Source of the DNA: Cryoendolithus antarcticus
Lineage: Eukaryota; Ascomycota; Dothideomycetes; Cladosporiales; Cladosporiaceae
Length of the DNA: 64,000 bases
Direction of reading: 5' to 3'
Assembly (NCBI GenBank): GCA_002077065.1
Contig: NAJO01000030.1
Coordinates: forward strand, 372,001 to 436,000
Each line of letters starts with the position of its first letter. The first letter of the stretch is position 1. The translations under genes and the position numbers were made by a program. Under the pieces are notes generated by a model. That model was not told where the DNA came from. It searched no databases and saw only the letters and a program-made list of their open reading frames with translations. Below, in pieces: positions 10,118 to 21,302 of this stretch.

Positions 10118-10694
10118 TTGGGTTCGATGTGGACGAAGTATGTACATTCATGACATAGCTGCGCAAACCCACATACCCACCAATCCCGCTCACAAATGAC
10201 GATGTGTCAAGATGTACCAGCCCCCTTCCCAGCCCGCTAGTGCTCACGCCCTCCCCTTCCGCCAGGGAAAGTCACCCCTTGAGGTCAGCACCAGCTGCGC
10301 AGGGAGTTCGTTGGTCCTCTTCGCTCCCTCAAACAGCCCTCTTCACCTTGATCCCAGCCCGCAGGAAGGAGGCGGGTACTGCTGAGTCTTCGTGAGAAGC
10401 ACGCTCTTGCGAGAATGAAGGGGAGAGTATTGATTTATCGCGCGGAATACTGAGCAGATCTCATGGAACTTGAGTGGAGGTGCTCTACCTTGCTGCGCGA
10501 AGAGTGATTCAAGTGATGCTACGTGCGTGTAGCGGGGGAGGAGTGGACGACGTGATCTGCAGGGGAGGTGAGGGAAAGCTAAGTGAAGTGAGAGCATACT
10601 ACTTAGCCGGGGATATCGAAGGGGGATTGAGGGGTTCGGGTGAGTAAACGTTGCTATTACGCAGCGCTTGGGTATCGTAGTATCATTTCATTGC
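10118..10694. other. Convergent intergenic region
   Basis: This lies between the stop codons of the flavin-reductase gene and NUP37. I see no gene, tRNA or repeat; it is presumably two 3' UTRs. Confidence 0.35.
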
Positions 10695-12576
10695 TCAGGC
10701 AGCGAATCCAACCTTTCTTGGTCTCTCATCTCGTGCCATAGAGTCTAGCATTCGGTCAACGCCGTTCAGATCCAGATCTCCAGTCCCCAGTAATTTTCGG
10801 TCGCGCTCCTTACTCACGGGAGCGGCGCTTGTGTTCGCTTGAGCTGTGAAGAGCTGTCTCGCCACACCCTGCTTTCCTGCTGGTGGCGCAGTCGATTGCT
10901 GTATGATGAAGCGGTGCTCTGCTGAAAGTAGGAGGTCGCGTGTAGTATTCATCTGTCCGAGGCTGTTGCTAGCAGCGCTTGGGACGAACTGGGAGATAGA
11001 GGTGATGGACTCGTTGAGCAAGGGTATGCCAGGCATGTGGGTCAAGCCTGGCGCGTGAGAGATCCCATTGGTGGCGGCGCCAGCTGCGTTCGTCGAGCGT
11101 TGCCAGAACTGCTGCATGTTCGGAATCGTGTAGAGATCGCCGTTGAACCAGAGAACGATGCTTTCGATGGCTTGACCATTGGATGTAGTAGTGCTGGAAA
11201 CCGAGATGCCACCACGAGCCACTGAGCCAGTCGAAGCTGTAGGACCGGTGAACAGGGCTTCTGATCTTGACTTGCGGGTGTTTGGTGTCATTGGGTTGAG
11301 CTTAGACAGTGCTTTGCGAGGCTGTGATGTGTTCTGCGATTCGGCTGTAGGTGCCGTAGTGAGGTAGCCATCAATAGTGAATTCGTTAATGTTCTTGGTC
11401 GACTGCGTGGTACCACTAAAGTCCCAAATCCCCCATTGGCCGTCCTCCAGAAGAGCGAAGACAGCACGGCCTTCCAGCACCCATGCAGTGGCGAGCAGCT
11501 TCTTGCGTGCGAGTGGCCCGATTGCAGTGCCGGAGCCTGTTGGAGTAACTTGATACGGAGCATGGTAAGCAAAGACCCATGTCCCGACATCTGAAGGAAG
11601 GATCGCCTCCGTGAACTTCTCGGGCAAATTCACCAGAGCGGATAGATCGTATATTCGTGCGGTGCCCGACACGTCTGTAAGTAGTAGCTTTACTGAGCTG
11701 GCAGAAGGAAGAAATGATGATGACACGGCTCGATGAAGCAGCGGTACTGTCTGTTGCGTAACCCGCGAAAGTTCGAAGCGCTCGTACTGAACAGGTACGC
11801 GCCAAAGATACAAGGTGTCAGAGACGGCCGCAACTAGCAGCTCCTCTGATGGCGCATTCCTGCTCGAACTCGATGGATCCTCGCTTCTGTGTGGAACTAG
11901 CTTCACTGCAAGGTCCCGCACGAGCGTCTTGCCGGCTTGCATACGATATCGCCTGTCAGCTAATGTGCGTCCGCTCTCCTGAGGGTCTCGAGGTGGCGCG
12001 AGTGGTATCTTCAGCAGGCTCACTTCCTCGTTGGCTGTACAGATTGCAAGTACGGTTGTGTCCTTCAGCTCCGGTCGCTGCTTGGCATCTGGAGGGAGTG
12101 ATGGGATTGCAAGATGCAGGACGGGGCTGCCAAGCAGAATATCCATTTCCTGTACAATGCTCGGATAAGAAGTCTCCTCATCCAGCTCTTCTTCGTCATC
12201 CTCGTACTCAATCTTCGACGGTGGAGGCGGTGCTGCAGGCTCATCGTCACTGTCATCGATCATGATCACATCGTTGGCATTGTTTGCTGAGGGTGGTGGT
12301 TTGGCCGCAGCCTTGATTCGCCGCCCGCCACGCCAGATAATGCGGAGACCTCTGTCATGGCCGTATATTATTACAGTAGAGCCGTTTGGAGCGGGTATGG
12401 GATATATGGCGGCGCATCGTATGCGATGTGGAAGGTCGTAGCTACGGCAGGTCAGGAAAGCAAGAGCTGAGGTTGAACAGATGCACTCACGTGAGCTGTG
12501 TCTTGCGCTCTCTCTTGGTGACCCGCGGCTCTCGTATAGAAGATGTAACATCCTCGCGTTCGTGATATGGCGCCAT
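10695..12576 (-). CDS. nup37: Nucleoporin NUP37-like beta-propeller protein
   Basis: Fungal NUP37 is a WD-type propeller of the nuclear pore Y-complex, where it docks on NUP120. The exons are 12491-12576 and 10695-12441 (intron of 49 nt), giving 610 aa. Splicing adds the N-terminus MAPYHEREDVTSSIREPRV and joins KTQLT to YDLPHRIRCAAIYPI. That block, followed by APNGSTVIIYGHDRGLRI and WRGGRRIK, is what I recall of filamentous-fungal NUP37. An acidic linker (about residues 88-105, IEYEDDEEELDEE) is followed by blade-like segments such as TLYLWRVPV, ARIYDLSALV and WGIWDFSGT. The tail is disordered. The family call rests on recall of the N-terminal block, so another WD protein remains possible. 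It shares a 197-bp divergent promoter with APC1. Confidence 0.7.
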
Positions 12577-12773
12577 CTTATGTGTGTTATTGGTGGTGGT
12601 GCAGGATAAAGTAAGGTGTTGTCGTGGTGAAGCTTGATGTCAATTACAATTTCGAGACGCGCCGACGCGACGTCAAAGACTACACCAATACAACATTTAC
12701 AGTAACAGAACAAAGAGCTCTGGAAGGCTGTCGACGAGATGCTGGACATCAAGAAGCTCTACACAACGTCAAT
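12577..12773. promoter_or_regulatory. Short bidirectional promoter NUP37/APC1
   Basis: Only 197 bp separate the two divergent start codons. No canonical TATA box is evident. An open frame extends upstream of the chosen APC1 ATG, but its residues are not family-like. Confidence 0.5.
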
Positions 12774-15700
12774 ATGGCGGAGGTCAAGTCACTGGGCATC
12801 CACACGCCGGTAGGCTTGCCATATCTCATTCTAGAGGAGCTTCTCCCTTCAGACCCGAAGAAAGAGCTATACCAATGGGAGACCTATGCAGTCAAAGGAG
12901 AGAATGGACAGGTCGAAGAGGAACTGTTGTACACAAAAGACTGCGTAGTCTTGTCGCAAGGAAAGTCTGTGAAGGAGTGCTATCGCTTCGACCTTGAGGG
13001 AGAGGATGTCCGGCAGGCATTGTTGACGAGATTCTCAAACTCGGCGAAATCAAAGGCGAAAGCTAAGCAGGAGCTTCGACAAGATGGGCAGGACGCTGTC
13101 CAAGGAGACGAATCGGCAGACGAGTACTCAGCCCCCCGAGTCGACAGCGAACGAGCTCTTGTAGTCATCCTTACGACGAAAGCACATATTTACTTCCTAC
13201 AAGGCTCTCACCACGTTGTTGATCTTCCGTTCGAGACTGAGCGGGCTTTTCCGAGTCCGAAAGGCATCTTGCTTCAACGCAAGTTCGCCACTCAGCCATC
13301 TGTTGGGGACCTTCCCTCGCCAAAAGTGCCTGCCCCTCCGCAGAACTCGTTCTTCTCATCGCAGCTGCAACCAACAGCCTCCTACCAGCTATCACCTACT
13401 CTCAATCGAAGCTTTGCTGGCTCGCAGCCACTCCGCCCGTCGCCACTGGGAACGGGTGCTGGTGGAGCTGGTAATGGACTGAGTCGACTTTTCGATCAAG
13501 TCTTCGGCTCCTCGGACCGTGAAGATGACCAAGATGCAACTGCATTATACTCGCTCACAAGTCCACTCGCTGAGGTCGGGACTGTGGCCGAAACGATCCG
13601 TCAGTACAAGCCACGAATCAGCACGAACACGGAGAGCAGCAGCGTAGCGTTCGAGTCGCTCGACAGATCCGAATCTTTGGTCTTTGTCTCTGCCGAGGAC
13701 GAGCTGGTCGACCGACGCGATAGCAAAAGTAGTCCGCTTATGCTACTCGTTACTGTCAACTCCAACACCAAGCAAATCACAATCTGGCATGGCTGGTATA
13801 TTCAAGAGGCTTCCCTCGCCTCTCTAATAAAGCGTCGCGCCGATCACAAAGCCAAGAAAGCTCGTCGTCGCAGCTCCTTCCTCAGTGGCAGCCTCGCAGC
13901 TGGCGCAGACACCCCTCTTGTCCGACCGCGCGAAGGCGGACGCGAGAGCTTTGCCCCAGGTGTCTCACTACAGCTTCCCAATGATGTTCCACCGGCACAC
14001 AACACTCGATCAGCCTCCCGCCGGAGGCCAACGAGGCAGGAGGACGAAGAGGCGATGGCGTCGCAGATGGATCCTGAATTCCAGCCCATAGGATCCCAAC
14101 AGCCTGCGCGAGACAATCGAAGGATCAGCTTGCTAGTATCGAGAAGCGATGTGGCTGGACCGAACACGACTACAGCTAGCTTTGCTTCGAAGCCTGGGAA
14201 GCGACAGCCTTCGTTTGGGCCTCACAACGAGCGGCGCAGCTTCGGAGCTAGGAGGAGCCGCGGCTCGACGCCAGGTAGTGTGTATGGTCGGAGCATTGGA
14301 GTCGATGATGACACTATGAGTATGGACCTTGACTACGATGCTAGCAACGGCGAGCACCGCGTCGTCGAAGCTATACTCAAGCTGGTCAGGAGCGTGTACG
14401 AGGTCTCCAGCGCCGAAAGTGTGTTCGGTAGTCTAGATGAAGGCTACAGGCGGGAGCTGCTGGTACGGAGGGTGCACACACTTCCCATGAAGTCGTCGCA
14501 GCAGTCAGTGGTCCCGATCGATTTGGGTACAAGGCTGAATATCGCGACACTATGCGAGCGACTTCCTTCATCCAGTACTGAAGACCGCAAGCTCGGGTTG
14601 TACCTCGTCGATCACGCTACAAACGAACTCACGAGTCTGCTCATGGACGTGAAAGACCGACCTGTATGGGTAGACCAGGCAAGTTCACCACGCATCAGTA
14701 TACCCATCGTTGTCAAAGAGACTACGACGGCACAGTGCAAGGATATCATCAAATTGCGTCACGGGCGATCCCAAGTCATCTTGTTGCACCCACAAGGCGT
14801 CCTTCTCTCGCCACTCAATATTACGACGATGTCAATCCCCAAGACGACTCCTTACAGATTCTCAGACCCGCTGGAAGTGCTCCCTGGGTTACGAGGACAG
14901 GACAAGGACGTTGGCAGGAATCGCACTATGCCTGCTCCTGAGGTGGCCAAGCTGGCTCGTGCAGGTGCATTTGGATCTTTCGATGAAGTGGCAGTGGATG
15001 GTACACTTCATCGACGAGAGCTAGGATTTTCGCCAAGCGACAGCTTCGTCGAAGATGTGCTCGACGCTTGTCAGCTGTTGTTGCAAGACAAGGTGGACTG
15101 TAGATTGCAATCGGTGTGGTGTAGAGCATATGCTCGCATGGCAACATGTCCCACTTATGTGTCGGAGACTGCAGAAGATGCCGAATGGGTGGCGCTGACG
15201 GCTACTATACTCTCTCCTGCTGTTACCCTCGTCGACGAGAAGACACGGGCTTCTCTGCTCATGCGAAGAGGTGCGACGAGTAAGGACAGATCGTCAGCAT
15301 CTGCTCTCGACTTACAAACCCAAGCCTTACTGGCCCAGGTATGTAGCGGTCCGGTTTGGGCGTGGCTGTCACGACCAGACACGTCTGCTGCGACAACAGC
15401 GCCGAAGAGCAAGGACCAGCTCCTGCTGCTTGCTACGACGCTAGCTATCGAGCTCGTTCTAGGTGCAGGGGAAGCACCCGAATTCCCTCAGCTCGCGCAA
15501 GTCGACACCGACGCCATCAGCAAGCTCATGCTCGGACTGCACATTCTCTCCGAAGAGCAGAAGCTGAACATCACCACCGCCTCTCGCTCACGTCAACTGA
15601 CTCCTATAATCGCTCAGCTCGGGACTTGGCTCGGGCTCGCTGCTTGGAGTGCGCAGCCGCGGCGCCATTTAGTCCCAGAGGCAGACGGCGTGGAGCATGC

Positions 15701-18647
15701 AGTCGTGTACTCGAGTACTGTCATTTTATTGACACTGAGCATCATGGACGAGCCTGTTGGGGTTTATGAGTGGATTGAGCACTCACTGAAGCATGGATCG
15801 ACCGAGAGGTATCCTTCTCTGACGGTAGTGAGTCAGCTTCATCGTGGAGATGCCGTGTCGACGGCCCTCGACCGCGCGGCCGTGAAGATGACACCACGCA
15901 TTGTTACGCTGTCCCGCATTATGGAGGCAACCCAGGGCATGAGTGTGGCTGCTGAGACGTTCGTTGAAATTGCTGCTGAGCATGGAGTGGACAGCGAGAT
16001 GCTCGAGACTTTGCCTATCGCGATCGCAGCGCCCTTCCGGCAAGCGATTGCGTGTTGCGAGAAGCAGCCGCCAACTACCTGGCCATCGAAGCTGCTGCGT
16101 CTCGTCGGGCGCTCTGATCTTGATCTTGCCAGCTCAGTCAGTCGCAGCAGCTCAATGGCTGCAACACCGCACAATGTTAATCCAGCACCTTCCCGTGACC
16201 TGCAAAGCATCTTACATGCATTCGACCATCCTGCTCACCCAACACTTACCCGCGAAGCCTCCCGCCACACGATCTCGAGTCTGCTGTTCCACGAAGACCG
16301 CCGCTTGGTAGAAGCCACCTCGCTCATGCACTTCAACTCCATCCAACTGGCATCCTGCCCCAAACAGCCTGACTGGTCCGACGCCTTCCATCTCGAGCAA
16401 CAGCAGAAAGTGATGCAATGGGCCACAGCGCGAATGATTGCTCTGCCTACTGGTGATGGGATGCTGCATTTTGACTCCCAAGCGCCTCTGCTGACGGAGC
16501 GGTATGCTCTACCTGGCTTCAGCTCGAGCTGCATCATGCAGCCGATGGGCCAAACTGTAACAATTGATCGAAGCAGATTGACGGAGGAGAAGGTCAATTG
16601 GGCGTACTTCCACGCTGGCGTCAGTTCAGGGCTGAGGATCTCGAAGGGTGCGGAGGGGATTGATACGAGCTGGCTTATGTTCAACAAGCCCAATGACCTT
16701 ACGAATCGCCACGCAGGGCTCCTGCTGGCATTAGGATTGAACGGGCATTTGAGGCATCTGGCCAAGTGGCTGAGCTTCAAGTATCTCACGCCCAAGCATA
16801 CAATGACTTCCGTTGGCTTGCTTTTGGGCATCTCAGCGAGCTGGATGGGGACGATGGACAGTCTTGTCACGAGAATGCTCAGTGTGCACATCACAAGTAT
16901 GCTTCCGCCGGGAGCTGCGGAGCTGAATGTGAGCCCTATGACACAGACGGCAGGGCTGATGGGAATCGGCTTGCTGTACTACAACACACAGCATCGGCGA
17001 ATGAGCGAGATCATGCTGCATGAGATCGAGATCATGGACGTGGAAGACCTGGACAGTGGCCCGGACGGGCTGCGAGACGAATCGTATCGCCTTGCGGCTG
17101 GACTGGCACTCGGATTCATCAACCTGGCCAAGGGTAAGGATCTCCGCGGACTACACGGCATGCGTCTTCCAGAGCGCTTGCTCAACGTCGCTGTGGGTCC
17201 GAGACCAGTGCATGCCGTTCATGTCTTTGACAAAGCCACAGCCGGTGCCATCGTTGCCATAGCGCTAGTCTTCATGAAGTCCAACGACCGCGCCATGGCA
17301 CGCCGCATAGACGTTCCAGATACCGAAGCGCAGTTCGACCACGTCCGCCCCGATATGCTCATGCTGCGCACAATGGCCAAACACCTCATCCTCTGGGATG
17401 ATATCGAAGCGAGTGGTACCACAGCCAACCAGTCTTCCTGGATTGAAGCTAATCTCCCCGCCTGCTACAAACACAAGCTTGCCTCGATGCACCTTCACGC
17501 CCGCAGCAGCCTTCAGAGCAACGACGTGCCTTTTTACAACATCGCCACAGGCCTCGCGTGGGCTCTCTCCCTCAAGTACGCAGGCACAGGTCACATTGCT
17601 GCCCGCACGGAGATTCTGGCGCTGCTCGACGTCTTCTGGTTTGTCCGCGGTACTGGAGAGGCTTACTACTACGACGGAAAGCTCGCTCGCTCGGCGCTAC
17701 GGCGCTGCATAGACGTCCTCGCGCTCGCTGCTGCGACTGTCATGGCTGGCACCGGCGACCTAACGACCTTCCGGTACCTACGCCGGCTGCATGGCAAGAC
17801 CGATGCAGAGACGCCGTATGGCAGTCACTTGGCGGCGCATATGGCTATTGGAATCTTGTTCTTGGGTGGCGGGACCTACACACTGGGCACGAGCGATTTG
17901 GCTGTGGCGAGTATGATCGCGGCGTTCTATCCGATTTACCCAACCGATGTGCAGGATAACCGCGTACATCTTCAAGCACTAAGGCACTTCTGGGTGTTTG
18001 CGGCAGAGAAGAGGTGTATCGTTGTCGAGGATGTCGATACTGGGAGACCCGTCGCTATGCCGCTACTGCTCACTCTCCAGACTGGCGAAGAAAAGATGCT
18101 ACGAGCGCCGTGTCTGCTACCGGATCTTGCGACTGTCGCAACGTTGAGATCGACAGATCCAGGTTACTGGCCCATGACGCTAGACTTCGCCTCCAATCCG
18201 GCCCACCTTGAGTCTTTCCGCAAGAACCAGACAATCCCGATGCGCCGCTGCCCTGCAGCTGAGGCGCATACAGGTACATTTACGACTACCCTTGCTGCTC
18301 TCTCGACGCCTCCATCGGCTGCCACCGGTGGGCCACAGCTCTGGGACTGGATCTTCAACCTTCCTTTACTGAGAGACCAGGTCGACAAAGCGGACGTTGA
18401 GCTCATTCTGCCCAATGATCCGAGAAGCTCGGTGGCGCTTGATGGGAAAGGAACGGTCGTGGATGATCGATTGGCGCTACGCAAGGCAGTAGAGAGGGGA
18501 GGCGAGGACGAATTATGGGGCTTGCGAGTGCTCTTTGCTTGGGCTGAGAAGCACAGAGACACCGAGCTTGCATGGCTCGGAAGGGAACTTGTTGATGAGC
18601 TCAAGGGCAAGATCGAGGATCGTCGACGCAGTACGCCAGCTAAGTAG
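12774..18647 (+). CDS. apc1: Anaphase-promoting complex subunit APC1
   Basis: APC1 is the largest scaffold of the APC/C ubiquitin ligase, which targets securin and mitotic cyclins. The single exon encodes 1957 aa, within the normal fungal range. The start at 12774 gives MAEVKSLGIHTPVGLPYLI, which fits the fungal N-terminus. The first 700 residues form the propeller-like region and carry a long Ser/Arg-rich insertion (about 385-530), probably phosphorylated by Cdk. The proteasome/cyclosome repeats are visible from about residue 1310: GLLLALGLNGHL, then GLLLGISASWMG, GLMGIGLLYYNT, and further copies at LGFINLAKG and MAIGILFLGGG. The C-terminus ends in a helical segment. Its stop codon directly abuts the stop of the minus-strand gene that follows. 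Confidence 0.93.
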   Translation: MAEVKSLGIHTPVGLPYLILEELLPSDPKKELYQWETYAVKGENGQVEEELLYTKDCVVLSQGKSVKECYRFDLEGEDVRQALLTRFSNSAKSKAKAKQELRQDGQDAVQGDESADEYSAPRVDSERALVVILTTKAHIYFLQGSHHVVDLPFETERAFPSPKGILLQRKFATQPSVGDLPSPKVPAPPQNSFFSSQLQPTASYQLSPTLNRSFAGSQPLRPSPLGTGAGGAGNGLSRLFDQVFGSSDREDDQDATALYSLTSPLAEVGTVAETIRQYKPRISTNTESSSVAFESLDRSESLVFVSAEDELVDRRDSKSSPLMLLVTVNSNTKQITIWHGWYIQEASLASLIKRRADHKAKKARRRSSFLSGSLAAGADTPLVRPREGGRESFAPGVSLQLPNDVPPAHNTRSASRRRPTRQEDEEAMASQMDPEFQPIGSQQPARDNRRISLLVSRSDVAGPNTTTASFASKPGKRQPSFGPHNERRSFGARRSRGSTPGSVYGRSIGVDDDTMSMDLDYDASNGEHRVVEAILKLVRSVYEVSSAESVFGSLDEGYRRELLVRRVHTLPMKSSQQSVVPIDLGTRLNIATLCERLPSSSTEDRKLGLYLVDHATNELTSLLMDVKDRPVWVDQASSPRISIPIVVKETTTAQCKDIIKLRHGRSQVILLHPQGVLLSPLNITTMSIPKTTPYRFSDPLEVLPGLRGQDKDVGRNRTMPAPEVAKLARAGAFGSFDEVAVDGTLHRRELGFSPSDSFVEDVLDACQLLLQDKVDCRLQSVWCRAYARMATCPTYVSETAEDAEWVALTATILSPAVTLVDEKTRASLLMRRGATSKDRSSASALDLQTQALLAQVCSGPVWAWLSRPDTSAATTAPKSKDQLLLLATTLAIELVLGAGEAPEFPQLAQVDTDAISKLMLGLHILSEEQKLNITTASRSRQLTPIIAQLGTWLGLAAWSAQPRRHLVPEADGVEHAVVYSSTVILLTLSIMDEPVGVYEWIEHSLKHGSTERYPSLTVVSQLHRGDAVSTALDRAAVKMTPRIVTLSRIMEATQGMSVAAETFVEIAAEHGVDSEMLETLPIAIAAPFRQAIACCEKQPPTTWPSKLLRLVGRSDLDLASSVSRSSSMAATPHNVNPAPSRDLQSILHAFDHPAHPTLTREASRHTISSLLFHEDRRLVEATSLMHFNSIQLASCPKQPDWSDAFHLEQQQKVMQWATARMIALPTGDGMLHFDSQAPLLTERYALPGFSSSCIMQPMGQTVTIDRSRLTEEKVNWAYFHAGVSSGLRISKGAEGIDTSWLMFNKPNDLTNRHAGLLLALGLNGHLRHLAKWLSFKYLTPKHTMTSVGLLLGISASWMGTMDSLVTRMLSVHITSMLPPGAAELNVSPMTQTAGLMGIGLLYYNTQHRRMSEIMLHEIEIMDVEDLDSGPDGLRDESYRLAAGLALGFINLAKGKDLRGLHGMRLPERLLNVAVGPRPVHAVHVFDKATAGAIVAIALVFMKSNDRAMARRIDVPDTEAQFDHVRPDMLMLRTMAKHLILWDDIEASGTTANQSSWIEANLPACYKHKLASMHLHARSSLQSNDVPFYNIATGLAWALSLKYAGTGHIAARTEILALLDVFWFVRGTGEAYYYDGKLARSALRRCIDVLALAAATVMAGTGDLTTFRYLRRLHGKTDAETPYGSHLAAHMAIGILFLGGGTYTLGTSDLAVASMIAAFYPIYPTDVQDNRVHLQALRHFWVFAAEKRCIVVEDVDTGRPVAMPLLLTLQTGEEKMLRAPCLLPDLATVATLRSTDPGYWPMTLDFASNPAHLESFRKNQTIPMRRCPAAEAHTGTFTTTLAALSTPPSAATGGPQLWDWIFNLPLLRDQVDKADVELILPNDPRSSVALDGKGTVVDDRLALRKAVERGGEDELWGLRVLFAWAEKHRDTELAWLGRELVDELKGKIEDRRRSTPAK

Positions 18648-19215
18648 CTAAGCAGACCCACGAAAGATGGGATTAGTCCACAACATGGCCCCTGCGATTC
18701 CCAACCCTCGAAGTGCGACCGTCAAGCCGATATTAGCCTTGCACTCCTGACTAAATTTGCTCACTATCTCGTCAGCCCTCTGTGTGTTACTAAGCCATTC
18801 CTTCATATCTCCTAAACCGCGACACAGCCACACCATGTCGCCGACGGTGTACAGCGTGCTCACTACTCGCAAGGAGAATGCGAGGTATATTTCATTCAGG
18901 TCGCGAAGACTTAGGACTTCAATAGTTGTTAGTTCAAGAAGACAGAAGCACTTACTGTACGTGACGATCTCGGAGATGACACTGCTGAGCAGGATATGAC
19001 GGAACGCCGTTGTGAACAGGAGAGAGCCGAGAGCGAATCGATCTGTTTTGAGTGGCCTTCTTCCCGGTCATCGTAAGTGTGGTGGTGGGTCGAGTGGGAC
19101 GGCGCATTGCAGAGTAGCTGTGGAGTGATAGAGTGGATGATGAGATGCTTTGGGGAAAAGATGTTTGCAGCGTCGAGACGTCGTGGAGGGAGAGTGGTAA
19201 CAGTGTGCTTGACAT
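18648..19215 (-). CDS. Small putative membrane protein, convergent and abutting APC1
   Basis: The 3' part (18648 to about 19050) is open and protein-like. It reads ALGSLLFTTAFRHILLSSVI, then SLRDLNEIYLAFSLRVVSTL and YTVGDMVWLCRGLGDMKEWL, and ends in a Gly/Ala-rich segment (GLTVALRGLGIAGAMLWTNP). Three or four hydrophobic segments suggest an integral membrane protein. An optional 39-nt intron (18917-18955) keeps the frame whether spliced or retained. The 5' end is unresolved: an ATG at 19215 opens a different frame, so at least one more intron would be needed near 19060-19180, and I could not find convincing splice sites. I do not recognise the family. The TAG at 18648-18650 touches the APC1 stop. 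Confidence 0.45.
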
Positions 19216-19330
19216 AATCTAGGATTGATAATCAGACCACGTGGAGGGCAACTTACAATCGATACTGTTGCAACGTGGTGCGCATGCTGACCTCTCCGGT
19301 GCTGGGGATTTGATGTATCAGCGCTACATG

Positions 19331-20971
19331 CTATGCATCGCCGCCCACCTCTTCTATTGCTTTTACCAACCCCTCCACAGTGCCTAACGTAGTCTGCCCG
19401 TTGAGCACAACTCTCAAAAAGCTCCCTTCCTCTCCAGGCGCAAAGTCCACCATGAAACCCCTAGGCACCAACTTCGCAGCTATACTCGCCGTTCGCTTGC
19501 TATTCTCTTTGTTATCCGAGCCCTTTCGGTAGTAGAAGCAGACCTGCAGACAAGGCGGCGGGTTCTCGCTGACAAGCGAGAAGTCTTTGCTCTGCGCCAC
19601 CAGGTCTGCGAGATGCGATGCAGCAGCGAAACCGGTAGCTATGTAGTCGCTGAAGCCCTGGCTACCTTGGTAGATCCATGCTAAGGCCAACTTGAGACTA
19701 TCCCCCCTCCGACCGCACTGTGGTGTCAGGTCCGCTAGATCGTTGAAGTCCTGCTGCTTCGTCGCAGTGCTGCCATTTGTGGTTTCTGTGTCCGCTGGAC
19801 TAGGATCCTCATCCTCGTCCGAATGAAACAAGTAGCCAGCCGGTAGCGTCATAGCAGCATGAAACTGCCGCAAGTCTTTGCCTAGTAGGAACGAACAAGT
19901 CACCGGCACGCCGAGCATCTTATGCGGACACAGCGCTACTGAATCCGCAAGCTCGACACCCTTGAGCTTGTGTTTCTGCTCCTCGTTGAAGATCACCGGC
20001 CCTCCCCAACTGCCATCGACGTGCATCCAGAGATTCTCTTTCTTACACACCGCGGCGATGTCTTCCAGCGGATCGAAAGAACCGAGCACCGTCGTACCAG
20101 CCGTAGTATTCACGTAGAAAGGCATCTCGCCCGCCTCCTTCGCTTTCGTAACCGCAGTCTGGAGAGCGGAGACAGACATACAACCCCTATCGTCCACGGC
20201 CACAGCCCTCACAGCACCAGACCCAAAGCCACAAATCTGCGCTGCTTTCTCGAGACTATAGTGCCCATGCGCGCTTGTGAATAGCGTGAACTTTCTGCTC
20301 CCGTAGCCCTCTGTCTTCGTCTCAGGGAAGAGCGAGTTCCGCGCGATGACAATGGAGGACAGATTCGCCGCCGAGCCGCCAGGTTGACTCACACCGCCTG
20401 CGAAAGGGCCTGTGAGTCCGAATTTCTCGGCTAGAGCGCGAGAGACGGTTTTCTCGATTATCGTCAGGGCGGGGGAGACTTGGTAGACGTGCAGATTTGT
20501 GTTTAGCGCACTTAGTACTAGATCAGCGGCGAGGCCGACGGGAGTTGTGGAGGCGTAGAGTTTGGAGAGGAAGCCTTGGTCCCAGGTGTTCACGGAATAC
20601 TGAAGCAATTGCTCGACGACTGTAAGGAGACCGTCTTTGCCGGCGCCGGCGGAGGGGAGATCGAGGGAGAGGAGAGATGTGAGTTTCTTTGGGGCGTGGT
20701 GTTCCAGCACAACGCTTCGAGGACCTTTGCCAGGTGTTTGGAGGCCATGGCCGGAGGGCTGGGTGGCGGCATTGTCGTCGGCGGATTTGATGAACGGAAG
20801 GATGAGGGATTGGACGGCGTTCAGAAGCTGGGTGGCGAATGGTCAATTGAGAGATCAAGAAGGAGATGGCGAGGGAATATATACTTCTTCTGTCTCCTGT
20901 GCACGCTGGAGAGGCCTATGCCCATTCTGTGATCCTCGTGTGGGAAGTGAGGACCCGTTTGTGGGTGACAT
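19331..20971 (-). CDS. PLP-dependent group II decarboxylase (glutamate / cysteine-sulfinate decarboxylase-like)
   Basis: Enzymes of this fold remove the alpha-carboxyl of glutamate, aspartate or cysteine sulfinate. The exons are 20885-20971 and 19331-20827 (57-nt intron with an ATTGAC branch site), giving 527 aa. Splicing restores an N-terminus running into LNAVQSLILPFIKSADDNAA. Key motifs are NTWDQGFLSKLYA, LNTNLHVYQVSPALTIIEK, GGSAANLSSIVIARN, HYSLEKAAQICGFG, NTTAGTTVLGSFDPLEDIA and HVDGSWGGP (PLP-contacting Asp). The Schiff-base Lys is in CPHKMLGVP at about residue 332. The Ser/Ala pattern resembles fungal proteins usually annotated cysteine sulfinic acid decarboxylase, but substrate cannot be read from sequence. 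There is no targeting signal. It sits 331 bp downstream of NOP9 on the same strand. Confidence 0.85.
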
Positions 20972-21302
20972 ATCGGCCTAAGGTAATCTATGGGAGATGG
21001 TGCTCCAAGTGGCACTACCCTGTTGTTGCGACGAAGAAAGGAAATGAATAGACGATGGACACGAATGGCAGTCAGTACTTACGATTCGAGGCTACATTAG
21101 AGCGATGGTTGCTCGATGCCTTAGGTGCGATACAAAATCGTCAATTGCCTGACTAATGACGAGTGTTGCGTGATCGTGATTTCATCACAGGAAAAAGGGC
21201 TTCCATGTACAAGTTCAAGTCCGGGGTATAATTGCACTATCAACCATCTCTACTTCTGTACATTGTCTAGGCACTCTTTTCCACTACGGGTCCTTTGCAG
21301 TC
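20972..21302. other. Intergenic region NOP9 - decarboxylase
   Basis: This holds the NOP9 3' UTR and the decarboxylase promoter. A TpsiC-arm-like string near 21213 lacks the rest of a tRNA. Nothing else is visible. Confidence 0.35.

Noticed and set aside
12624..12773. APC1 starting 50 codons earlier at 12624
   Set aside because: The extra residues do not look like APC1, and the start would leave only 47 bp to the divergent NUP37 start codon.
16235..16894. 219-codon minus-strand ORF inside APC1
   Set aside because: Lies opposite conserved PC repeats of APC1; a codon-composition shadow.
21213..21223. tRNA B-box-like GTTCAAGTCC
   Set aside because: No matching A box, acceptor stem or TpsiC stem pairing could be found around it.
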